Positions 18,381-28,400 of a stretch of DNA of 64,000 nucleotides are shown here, one piece after another. A program made the position numbers and the translations under genes. The stretch comes from a bacterium SCSIO 12696. Lineage in GTDB: Bacteria > Pseudomonadota > Gammaproteobacteria > Pseudomonadales > Porticoccaceae. The stretch's first letter is position 1. Each line of letters starts with the position of its first letter. The notes beneath the pieces were generated by a model that worked only from the letters and a program-made list of their open reading frames with translations, did not search any database and had not been told where the DNA came from. The stretch spans positions 1,736,001 through 1,800,000 of the forward strand of contig CP073744.1 of assembly GCA_024397955.1 (NCBI GenBank). The letters run 5' to 3'.

Positions 18381-18842
18381 TCAGGAGCGGTCACTACCTT
18401 CCAGCTTGTCCAGCTCGGCGCGAAACTCGTTGAGGTCCTGAAAGCTGCGGTACACCGAGGCAAAGCGCACATAGGCGACTTCATCCAGCTGACGCAATTG
18501 CTCCATCACGTGTTCGCCCACCACACGGCTGGGTACCTCCCGTTCGCCAGCGGCCTGCAATGCGTGCTTGATGTGGGAAATGGCGGCTTCGATTTGCTCC
18601 ATGCTCACCGGCCGTTTTTCCAGTGCGCGCAACAGGCCAGCCCTGAGCTTGTCATCATTAAAGGGCTCCCGGCTGTTGTCACTTTTAATCACCCGGGGCA
18701 TCAGCAATTCCGCCAGCTCGTAGGTGGTAAAGCGCTCTTTGCAGGAGAGACATTCACGGCGACGACGCACCTGGCCGCCTTCAGCCACCAGGCGTGAATC
18801 AATCACCTTGGTTTCGTCTTTGCCGCAAAAAGGACAGTGCAT
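18381..18842 (-). CDS. nrdR: Transcriptional regulator NrdR
   Basis: A 153-residue repressor of ribonucleotide reductase genes. A four-cysteine zinc ribbon (M-H-C-P-F-C at the start and C-L-S-C-K-E-R-F near 35) binds DNA, and an ATP-cone domain (about 50-140) senses ATP/dATP. The link glyA-nrdR-ribD is common in proteobacteria. It lies 57 bases after glyA. Confidence 0.97.
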   Translation of the reverse strand: MHCPFCGKDETKVIDSRLVAEGGQVRRRRECLSCKERFTTYELAELLMPRVIKSDNSREPFNDDKLRAGLLRALEKRPVSMEQIEAAISHIKHALQAAGEREVPSRVVGEHVMEQLRQLDEVAYVRFASVYRSFQDLNEFRAELDKLEGSDRS

Positions 18843-18899
18843 AGGCGCTCCTGTGGGGATGGGTTCAGAGAAGCCACCCCACGCTGGAAAGGTTGCTGG

Positions 18900-20162
18900 T
18901 TATTTACCGTATACCGGGAAGTCCGCGCACAACGCCAATACTTGCTGCTTCACCTGGGGAACCACCTGCTCGGAGGTGCCGTTTTCCAGGGACTCGAGAA
19001 TGTCGCAGATCCAGTTGGTCATTTTCTCGGTTTCCGCTTCGCCAAAACCGCGAGTGGTAATTGCCGGAGTGCCAACACGCAGGCCAGAGGTAATAAAAGG
19101 AGAACGGGGGTCATTGGGAACCGCATTTTTGTTCACGGTGATAAAGGCGGCACCCAGTGCTTCCTCTGCGTCCTTACCGGTGTACTCTTTGCCGATCAGG
19201 CTCACCAACAGCAGGTGGTTGTCGGTACCACCGGAGATAATGTCGATACCGCGAGCCAAGAATACCTTGGCCATCACCCGAGCGTTATCCACCACTTGTT
19301 GCTGATAAACCTTAAAGTCGTCAGACAGTGCTTCTTTAAAGGCCACCGCTTTTGCAGCAATCACATGACACAACGGGCCACCCTGGCCGCCGGGGAATAC
19401 CGCTGAATTGATTTTCTTGGCTACGTCTTCGCTGTTGCTGAGGATAATGCCACCGCGAGGCCCACGCAGGGTTTTGTGAGTGGTGGAGGTGACCACATCC
19501 GCGTAAGGCATGGGGCTGGGGTAAACACCCGCCGCAACCAGACCAGCAACATGAGCCATGTCTACCAACAGGTAAGCGCCCACTTTGTTGGCGATTTCCC
19601 GGAAACGCGCCCAATCCACGACACGGGAGTAAGCGGAAAAGCCCGCCACAATCATCTTGGGTTTGTGCTCCAGCGCCAAGGCTTCTACCTGGTCGTAGTC
19701 CAGCTCACCGGTTTCCGCTACCAGACCATACTGTACCGCGTTGTACATTTTGCCGGAGAAATTGGGCTTGGCACCGTGGGTCAAGTGGCCGCCTTCTGCC
19801 AGGCTCATACCCAGAACGGTATCACCGGGTACACACAGTGCCTGGTAAACCGCTGAGTTGGCCTGGGAGCCGGAGTGCGGTTGTACGTTGGCAAATTCCG
19901 CACCGTAGAGTTCTTTCACCCGCTGAATGGCCAGATCTTCGGTGATATCCACGTAATCGCAGCCACCGTAATAGCGCTTGTGAGGGTAACCCTCAGCGTA
20001 TTTGTTGGTCAGCTTGGTGCCCTGAGCAGCCATAACCGCCGGGCTGGTGTAGTTTTCCGAGGCAATCAACTCGATGTGTTCTTCCTGGCGCACCTCTTCT
20101 TTTTCGATGGCAGCGAACACTTCTGGGTCAAATTGGGCGAGGGTCAAATCATTGTCGAACAT
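18900..20162 (-). CDS. glyA: Serine hydroxymethyltransferase
   Basis: A 420-residue PLP enzyme that interconverts serine and glycine and charges tetrahydrofolate with one-carbon units. The PLP lysine is in [12 protein letters not shown] (about residue 230). The length is typical (E. coli 417). It is the promoter-proximal gene of the ten-gene run towards ribA; a roughly 200-base divergent spacer to the DUF3179 gene should hold its promoter. Confidence 0.98.
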   Translation of the reverse strand: MFDNDLTLAQFDPEVFAAIEKEEVRQEEHIELIASENYTSPAVMAAQGTKLTNKYAEGYPHKRYYGGCDYVDITEDLAIQRVKELYGAEFANVQPHSGSQANSAVYQALCVPGDTVLGMSLAEGGHLTHGAKPNFSGKMYNAVQYGLVAETGELDYDQVEALALEHKPKMIVAGFSAYSRVVDWARFREIANKVGAYLLVDMAHVAGLVAAGVYPSPMPYADVVTSTTHKTLRGPRGGIILSNSEDVAKKINSAVFPGGQGGPLCHVIAAKAVAFKEALSDDFKVYQQQVVDNARVMAKVFLARGIDIISGGTDNHLLLVSLIGKEYTGKDAEEALGAAFITVNKNAVPNDPRSPFITSGLRVGTPAITTRGFGEAETEKMTNWICDILESLENGTSEQVVPQVKQQVLALCADFPVYGK

Positions 20163-20363
20163 TGCAGCTCCACAGGGTAACTATATGCAGATAGGAGGAC
20201 GGGAAAAAATGAGCGCAGATTGTACACGAGACAACCAGTTGGGGCTATGGCAATTGATCACCCCCCGCAATTGCAAAACCATGTAAAGGTGCGCGCTTTT
20301 ACAGTACAGCGGTCATCGCCTATGGCACCATAACCCACCTGTTCACGAATACTGACCACCACC

Positions 20364-21338
20364 ATGAAAGTCATTGTTTTTGCGGCGGCGTTGTGGGCCG
20401 CCACATCCACCTGGGCACAGCAAGCACCCCCACCCAACCCCAACCAGCAGCTGCCGACCATCCTTACCGATACCTTCCAGTACGACTTTGGCACTCCCAG
20501 TATTATTGATATTCGTGAGCTGGTGGCCGGCTGCCCCAAGCGCGACTGCCTGCCCTCCATCGACACCCCCAAGTTCGACAACACCCTGAACACCGATTAC
20601 CTGGATGACGATGACCTGCTGCTGGTAGTCACCCACAACCGAATGACTCACGCCTACCCCCATAAAATTCTTGAAGGACGCCAGGTGGTCAATGACCGCT
20701 TTGGGCGCACCCCCATCGTTGCCAGTTACTGCCCACTGTGCGCATCCGGGGTGGCATTTATTGCAGAAGTGGGTGGACTGGTGAGCGAGTTTGGCGTATC
20801 CGGTTTGCTTCACAACAGCGATCTGGTGCTTTACGACCGGCGCACCAGGCACCTGTGGGGGCAAATTACCGGGGAAGCCATCACCGGCCCCAAATCCGGT
20901 GAGCGCTTGCAGCGGGTACCCACCCAAACCCTGCGCTGGCAAGATGTGAAAGCACGCTACCCCCGAGCCCGTGTGTTGCAGCCAGACAGCCGCGACCGTA
21001 CCCATTTGCAGCGCAGTAATGGTCGCTCCCATTACGACAATTACGCCAACACCAATCTACTCTATTTTCCCGTCAGCCTGAAAGACGCTCGCCGTAACCC
21101 CAAACAACTGGTTTACGGGGTGGAAATTGACGGTAAGTCCTTCGCCGTTACTGATCGCTACCTGCAGCACAAACCCAATTTCGATCGCGCAGTCGGTGGC
21201 TATGTAGTGCGCTTCAAGCGGGACGATGACGGTTTTGTCAGCGCCATCAACCAGGATACCCAGCAGCCAGTCGCCATTACCCGACTCTACTGGTTCGCGT
21301 GGTACGCATTTCACCCGCGTACAGAATTGCTGGAATAG
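20364..21338 (+). CDS. DUF3179 family secreted protein
   Basis: A 324-residue protein with a signal peptide (1-19, ending T-W-A-Q) and a DUF3179 domain over most of its length. The domain is recognised from the segment with V-A-S-Y-C-P-L-C-A-S-G-V-A-F and the later H-L-W-G-Q-I-T-G-E-A-I-T-G-P. The family function is unknown; the Y-C-P-L-C motif could hold a metal or disulfide. It is divergent from glyA and seems to be a single gene. Confidence 0.8.
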   Translation: MKVIVFAAALWAATSTWAQQAPPPNPNQQLPTILTDTFQYDFGTPSIIDIRELVAGCPKRDCLPSIDTPKFDNTLNTDYLDDDDLLLVVTHNRMTHAYPHKILEGRQVVNDRFGRTPIVASYCPLCASGVAFIAEVGGLVSEFGVSGLLHNSDLVLYDRRTRHLWGQITGEAITGPKSGERLQRVPTQTLRWQDVKARYPRARVLQPDSRDRTHLQRSNGRSHYDNYANTNLLYFPVSLKDARRNPKQLVYGVEIDGKSFAVTDRYLQHKPNFDRAVGGYVVRFKRDDDGFVSAINQDTQQPVAITRLYWFAWYAFHPRTELLE

Positions 21339-21415
21339 TGGCAATCGAGGATTCTGTGCAGCGGTTGTGAACGGTATACTTTTGCGTTCTTCAATTGACA
21401 AGAACACCGCATTCG

Positions 21416-22462
21416 ATGGCCATATCCCACGCTATTGCCCACCGCCTTGAGCGCACCCCGGGTAGCAACGCGCGCTGCCAACAGCGCAGCGATGAGCTGC
21501 CACTGGACGGTAAACTGGAAGAGTTGCTGCGAGAGTTAAAGCGCACCTACTGCAATCGTGCGGGAAAAACCTGGGGCCTGTTCAGCGCAGATATCGGCAA
21601 TTTTCCCTTCTCCGGCCTGTTAAAAAACTATTGTGAAGGTGGCCTGGGTTTTGCCAGTTTCTCCCACCAAGCGGCAAAACAGTTTGCCAGCCAGCTGGAC
21701 AGCTGCGACGCCGGCGTCGACGCCCATTTGCTGATGTGCCATGAAAATCTGGCGGATGCAGACTACCTGTACCTGTTTATGGTCGATCACGACGAAGTGC
21801 TGTATATCGACAATGAGCTATCCATACAGAGCACCTGGAACATTGGCAGCTTGATGTTAGGGGCGCGCGTTAATCTGGAAGAGTGGCAAAACGGCGGCAG
21901 CAATTACCTGTCGCTGCTGAGGTTGCGTGGCGACAAGCCGCTGACCGATGCGTTTTTCAACACCCTCGGTTTTGACGACCCACAGATCGACCTCTACGCG
22001 GATACCGGGCAATTCCTCGATGCGGTGGACAGCTACAGCAAAACCCTGCCCGACGAACAGGCTCAGGAAACCCGCCACAAGGTTGTGGATTACTGCATTG
22101 AGCAAGACCGCAACGCCGAGCCCGTGGTGTTTGACAAACTGTCCCGCGAGCTCAATGAAGACAAGCCAAGGGAGTTCGCCGACTACCTGGAAAAGCGCTA
22201 TGAAGAACAAAAAGGTTTCGAAGAGCGAGCCAAAGAGCAAGCACCCAAAAAAGAACTGATCCCCCACCGGGGCCGTTTAAAACAGTACATCCGCCTCAGC
22301 GGCCGCGACCCGGAAATGAGCATCAGCTTTAACGCCGACTGCATTGGCAACAGCGTAGAATACGACCACGAAAACGACGTACTGACCCTGAAGAAGCTCC
22401 CTAAAGCACTGCGCTCAAAGTTGCTGGAGCACTTGCGCAGCGAGGGCCGCCCATCGCCGTAA
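21416..22462 (+). CDS. Nucleoid-associated protein, YejK/NdpA family
   Basis: A 348-residue protein of the YejK (NdpA, 37-kDa nucleoid-associated) family, found bound to the nucleoid in E. coli. Segments such as F-S-A-D-I-G-N-F-P-F-S, Y-L-Y-L-F-M-V-D-H and G-R-L-K-Q-Y-I-R-L-S-G-R-D near the C-terminus support this. I chose ATG 21416, which gives the family start A-I-S-H-A-I-A-H; the frame runs 7 codons further up. A clear DNA-binding mechanism is not known for the family. Confidence 0.8.
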   Translation: MAISHAIAHRLERTPGSNARCQQRSDELPLDGKLEELLRELKRTYCNRAGKTWGLFSADIGNFPFSGLLKNYCEGGLGFASFSHQAAKQFASQLDSCDAGVDAHLLMCHENLADADYLYLFMVDHDEVLYIDNELSIQSTWNIGSLMLGARVNLEEWQNGGSNYLSLLRLRGDKPLTDAFFNTLGFDDPQIDLYADTGQFLDAVDSYSKTLPDEQAQETRHKVVDYCIEQDRNAEPVVFDKLSRELNEDKPREFADYLEKRYEEQKGFEERAKEQAPKKELIPHRGRLKQYIRLSGRDPEMSISFNADCIGNSVEYDHENDVLTLKKLPKALRSKLLEHLRSEGRPSP

Positions 22463-22479
22463 GCACTGGAGAAAATGCC

Positions 22480-23439
22480 GTGACCCAAAGCAATGAACTG
22501 ACCGTGGCACTGGGGCAAATTGCCCCTGTATGGCTCGATCGCGATAGGACCATCGACAAGATTCTGGCTGCCATCAGCGAAGCCGCTGACAAAGGTGCTC
22601 AGCTCATTGCCTTTGGCGAAGCGTTGCTACCTGGTTACCCATTTTGGCTGGAGCGAACCGGCGGGGCGGAGTTCAATTCAGCCAGACAAAAGCACATTCA
22701 CGCCCACTACCTGCGTCAGGCGGTGGATATCGACGCAGGGCACCTTGAACCAGTTTGCACACTGGCCCAACAAAAAAGCATCGCCGTAGTGCTGGGGGTG
22801 GCCGAACGCCCAAGGGATCGTGGTAGCCACAGCCTTTATTGCTCACTGGTATACATCGATTCGAATGGAACGGTAAAGAATGTTCACCGCAAACTGATGC
22901 CTACCTACGAGGAACGCCTGACATGGTCGCCCGGAGATGGGCACGGCCTGCAAACCTATCCACTGGGGCCATTTACTCTGGGTGCGCTGAATTGCTGGGA
23001 AAACTGGATGCCACTGCCGCGGGCGTCGCTCTACGCGCAGGGCGAAAATCTGCATGTGGCCATATGGCCCGGCGGGGATCACAACACCCGAGACATCACC
23101 CGGTTTATTGCCCAGGAGGGGCGTTCATTTGTACTCTCTGCCTCCAGCTTGATGCGGCTTCAGGATTTACCGGAAGAAACACCCTACCGTGACGAGATTG
23201 CCGGTAGCGACACCCAGTTACTAGCCAATGGCGGATCCTGCCTCGCAGCTCCGGATGGCAGCTGGGTGATCGAACCACAAGTGGGCGGCGAAGGGGTATA
23301 CCTGGCGACTATCGATCACAACCGGGTACTGGAAGAACGGCAGAACTTTGATCCAGCGGGACACTACTCACGGCCCGACGTTACTCAGCTAACGGTGAAT
23401 CGCCAGCGACAGGGCACAGTTACTTTTGAAGATACTTAG
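22480..23439 (+). CDS. Nitrilase (carbon-nitrogen hydrolase)
   Basis: A 319-residue member of the nitrilase superfamily with the full catalytic triad Glu47 (F-G-E-A), Lys138 (H-R-K-L-M-P) and Cys172 (N-C-W-E-N). The C-W-E-N context and the H-R-K-L-x-P-T-Y-x-E-R motif are those of true nitrilases, which turn organic nitriles into acids and ammonia, rather than amidases. Start is GTG 22480, 17 bases after the YejK-like gene, with GGAG upstream. Substrate (aromatic, aliphatic or arylacetonitrile) cannot be told. Confidence 0.9.
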   Translation: MTQSNELTVALGQIAPVWLDRDRTIDKILAAISEAADKGAQLIAFGEALLPGYPFWLERTGGAEFNSARQKHIHAHYLRQAVDIDAGHLEPVCTLAQQKSIAVVLGVAERPRDRGSHSLYCSLVYIDSNGTVKNVHRKLMPTYEERLTWSPGDGHGLQTYPLGPFTLGALNCWENWMPLPRASLYAQGENLHVAIWPGGDHNTRDITRFIAQEGRSFVLSASSLMRLQDLPEETPYRDEIAGSDTQLLANGGSCLAAPDGSWVIEPQVGGEGVYLATIDHNRVLEERQNFDPAGHYSRPDVTQLTVNRQRQGTVTFEDT

Positions 23440-23445
23440 CAGCTG

Positions 23446-24846
<1,401 letters not shown>

Positions 24847-24854
24847 AAAACAAA

Positions 24855-24882
24855 ACTGGGGTTATCCGCAGATAACCCCAGT
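24855..24882 (-). terminator. Terminator of the Pil-Chp operon, abutting sdaA
   Basis: A perfect 12-base-pair stem (ACTGGGGTTATC and its complement) with a 4-base loop. On the minus strand it is followed by TTTTGTTTT. It lies 24 bases after the chpC stop and ends 8 bases before the sdaA start codon. Confidence 0.88.
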
Positions 24883-24906
24883 ATGTGGCGGTTTAATAGA
24901 GGTTGT

Positions 24907-25389
24907 CTAGCGCTGTTGCAGGCGCCGCTCCATATCCGCCAAATCCGGCATGATTACCGCTTGATCGTCCAGGGTCGCATACATCAGCACACCGCTTTCA
25001 TCCGACTGATTCCCCTGAGCGCGAAAGTCACTGGTGGGGGTTACCCGGGCACTGCGCGGGTAACCCTGGGTCACCAGGCCATAAAACTCGAATGGGCTAT
25101 TCTCGTCTGCCGCTTTCAGCACCGCCAGGCGGCTTTGCTCGCCAATGGCAGGTTTTTCAGCGCCAACCAGAGCTTCATAGCAGATCACCGGCAGCTGATG
25201 TTCCCGCCAAACGGCGGTTCCGTAAAGCCAGCCCGGCAGGTTGTCTTCGGTTTGCAGTTGAATATCGTCCAGCACTTCCGACACCGCAGACACAGGCAAC
25301 AGCAAGGTGGTGCCGACAATGGGAATCAGCAGGCTGTCCACAAACGAAGCCAGTTGCTGAGGGGCATTTACCAATTGATTCATACTCAT
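24907..25389 (-). CDS. chpC: CheW-domain protein of the Pil-Chp system (ChpC-like)
   Basis: A 160-residue single CheW-like domain, seen from G-T-T-L-L-L-P-V-S-A-V and the later Y-G-T-A-V-W-R-E-H-Q-L-P-V-I-C-Y-E. In Pseudomonas ChpC couples receptors to ChpA alongside PilI. It follows chpA by 15 bases and closes the operon. The methylesterase gene chpB, normally between chpA and chpC, is missing here. Confidence 0.85.
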   Translation of the reverse strand: MSMNQLVNAPQQLASFVDSLLIPIVGTTLLLPVSAVSEVLDDIQLQTEDNLPGWLYGTAVWREHQLPVICYEALVGAEKPAIGEQSRLAVLKAADENSPFEFYGLVTQGYPRSARVTPTSDFRAQGNQSDESGVLMYATLDDQAVIMPDLADMERRLQQR

Positions 25390-25404
25390 ATCTCTGTACC
25401 GGTG

Positions 25405-28400
25405 TTACGACTCTTCTGCTGTGACTGCCAGCAGTTCATCAATGGCATCCCTGAGGTCTTCCTCCCGATAGGGTTTGCCAAGGTAATGGTTCACCCCGAG
25501 TGAGAGTGCCCGCTCCCGGTGTTTATCACCGGTGCGCGAGGTAATCATAATGATCGGCAAGTCGGCAAAGCGGCCCATGGAGCGCACCCGGCTGGCCACT
25601 TCAAAGCCGTCCATGCGCGGCATTTCAATATCCAGCAACATCACATCCGGGTCGTGTTCACGCAGCAGCAGCATGGCATCGGCACCGTCTTTGGCGGTGA
25701 GCACATTGAACCCTTCCCGCTCCAGGAAGCGGCTGGTGACTTTGCGCACGGTTACCGAATCGTCCACTACCATGACCATCGGCACATTGGACTTGGCGGC
25801 GGCGGCATCCGCGTCTTCTACCCACTGCACTTTGGCAATAGCCGACGACTTTTGGGTGCGCAGCAGTGCCAGCAGATCGAGGATCACCACCACTCGGCCA
25901 TCCCCCAATACAGTGGCACCAGACAGGCCCGGCACGGTACTGAATTGAGGGCCCAGGGTTTTCACCACAATCTCGCTGCTGCCCACCAGGCGGTCTACCT
26001 GCACCGCGTAGGATTGCTGCTCAGAACGCACCAGCACCAACGGGATGGAGGGCTCATCGGAGCTGATTCGCGGTGGTGTACCTTCTTGCAACAGCGAACC
26101 CAGGTGGCGAATGCTGTATTCAGAGCCGCCGTATTCATAACGCAGCTGAGGATTGTTGTAGTAGTTTTCCAGCTGTTGAGGTGACAGCCTGACCACACCA
26201 TCGATGGAAGTCAGTGGCAGCGCGTAGCTGTCTTCGCCAATTTCAATCATCAAAGCGCGGTTGATGGACACCGTAAACGGCAGTCGCACCTGAAACTCCG
26301 TGCCCTGCCCTTCCTGAGAGCGAATCGCCACAGCGCCGCCCAGCTGGCGCACTTCTGCATTCACCACATCCAGGCCGACACCGCGGCCAGAGATATGAGA
26401 AACGGTTTCCGAAGTGGAAAAACCGGGCTCAAGAATAAACTGCACCACTTCATGGTCGCTGAGATTGGACTCGTGGGCCATCATGCCCTGCTTGATCGCC
26501 TGGGCACGAATCTTGTCGATGTTGAGACCGCGACCATCGTCCGCCAGCTTGATCAGGATATCGCCACCCTCGCGAGACAGGTCGATGCTGATGGAACCCT
26601 GCTCCGACTTGCCCGAGGCAGTCCGCTGGTCGCCACTCTCAATGCCGTGGTCAATGGCGTTGCGCAGCATATGGTCAAGTGCGGGCAGCATTTTTTCCAG
26701 CACCGAGCGGTCCATTTCGCCTTCCACGTTGAGCAGTTGCAACTCGACGCGCTTATCCAGTTCGGCGCTCACTTGGCGCACAATGCGGCGCAGGCGCGGT
26801 ACCAGGCGACTGAACGGTACCATCCGCGAGCGCATCAGGCCTTCCTGCAAGTCGGTATTGATACGCCCTTGTTGCACCAGCAGGTTTTCGGTTTCTTTGG
26901 CGTTGTGACCCAAGGTGGTTTTCAAATCCAAAAGGTCTGACGCCGACTCCATGAGTGAGCGCGACAATTGCTGGAGCTTGGAGTAACGGTCCATTTCCAG
27001 TGGGTCAAATTCTTCCTCACTGCCCGCCGATTCGATCTGCTCGCGGCGGAAGATAACTTGGGCTTCGGTTTCAATACCAAGGCGCCTCACCTGATCCTGC
27101 AAGCGGCGAATGGTGGTATTCATTTCGTCCAGGGCAAAACCAAAAGAGCTGATTTGCTGTTCAACACGACCTCGGGAAATACTGGTTTCACCGGCCAGAT
27201 TCACCAGGTTATCCAGCAACCCGGCGCTCACCTTGACCATTTCTTCCGGCGCCTGAATATCAGCATTCGCCAGCAGTTGTGGCAACACACTGTTGCCGAG
27301 ATCAGCAGCTACTGCTGGTTTGCTATCGCTGTCTTTGGTTTCCTCAGCAACCACTTCAGGTTGGCCGCCAATGGAGCTGGCCAGCTGGCGAACCGATTGA
27401 TGCAGTTGATCCAGATGCTGTTGCACTTCACCGAAGAAAGCATCGTCTTTACCAGCCCGGTGTTGGGATTCAATCAACCAGCTTTCAAAGTTATGGCTCA
27501 GGTCGCCCAGCTCATCCTGGGCCGCCATACGAGCGCCGCCTTTGAAGGTGTGCAGTGCCCGCTTGATTTCGTCTGGCCAGGTGTTGACCTGGGGCTCTTC
27601 CCGCCAGCTGTACACCGAGTTGTCGATGGTCTCCAGCAACTCGCCAGTTTCTTCCATAAAGATAACCAGTACTTCCAGATCGAACTGGTCATCATCGCTG
27701 TCAGTAGCAGCAACCGGCGGAATAAAGGGTACCGGAGTTTCCGGCAGCGCCTGTGGCTCAGGTTCCGGCTGAGGCTCTTCTTCCGGTTGAGACTCTTCTT
27801 CCAGCTGTGGCTCTTCCTCCGCCACAGGCTGTTCAATGTCTTCGGGCTCGGCTTCATCCTGAGCCGGCTCTTCAATCCGCTGTTCAAGCTGCTCTGCAAC
27901 GGGCTCTTCAGCGGCCAGCTCAGGCTCTGACAAGTCCTCGTTATCCAGGCTATCGGTCAAAGCAGCTTCTTCAACGTCCTGCCCGTCTTCCTCAACAGTG
28001 GGCTCCAGCAGTTCAGACACCACTTGAGGTTCTGGCTCCGGCTCCGCCGTTTGTTGATGCCATTGGTTGGCAAGAGCGTCGAGCGCCTCGACATGGGCTT
28101 CTGCATCAGGCATCTGCTGTCCAGCAGCCAGTGCATCAATCATGGCAAACAAATTTTCGTGCGCGGCTATCAGCACCTCGGTAGCCGGCTGGGGCTTGTC
28201 AACCGCAGACAGTTCAGCAACCTGAAGGGTATCTGCCAGTTTTGCGGACAACTGGGTCAGTGGCTGCTCTCCCGCCTTGTCAGCGGCACGACCCAACTCA
28301 TCGTATTCAGCAACCAACTGTTCCAACGGCGGTTGTTCACCGCTGTCACGCCACTCGGCAAAAGTATCCTCCGCCTCCATAAGTTGATGGAGTCCATCGG

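Noticed and set aside
16604..18900. FMN riboswitch ahead of the rib genes
   Set aside because: Intergenic gaps are 3-57 bases, too short for the element, and no RFN-like conserved blocks are seen.
27740..27870. Tandem DNA repeat
   Set aside because: The pattern comes from a Glu/Pro/Gln-rich linker in ChpA; the units are irregular at the DNA level.
26968..27930. 320-codon open frame on the plus strand inside chpA
   Set aside because: Antisense to chpA; it spans the Glu/Pro/Gln-rich linker, whose complement reads as Leu/Phe/Arg-rich low complexity.
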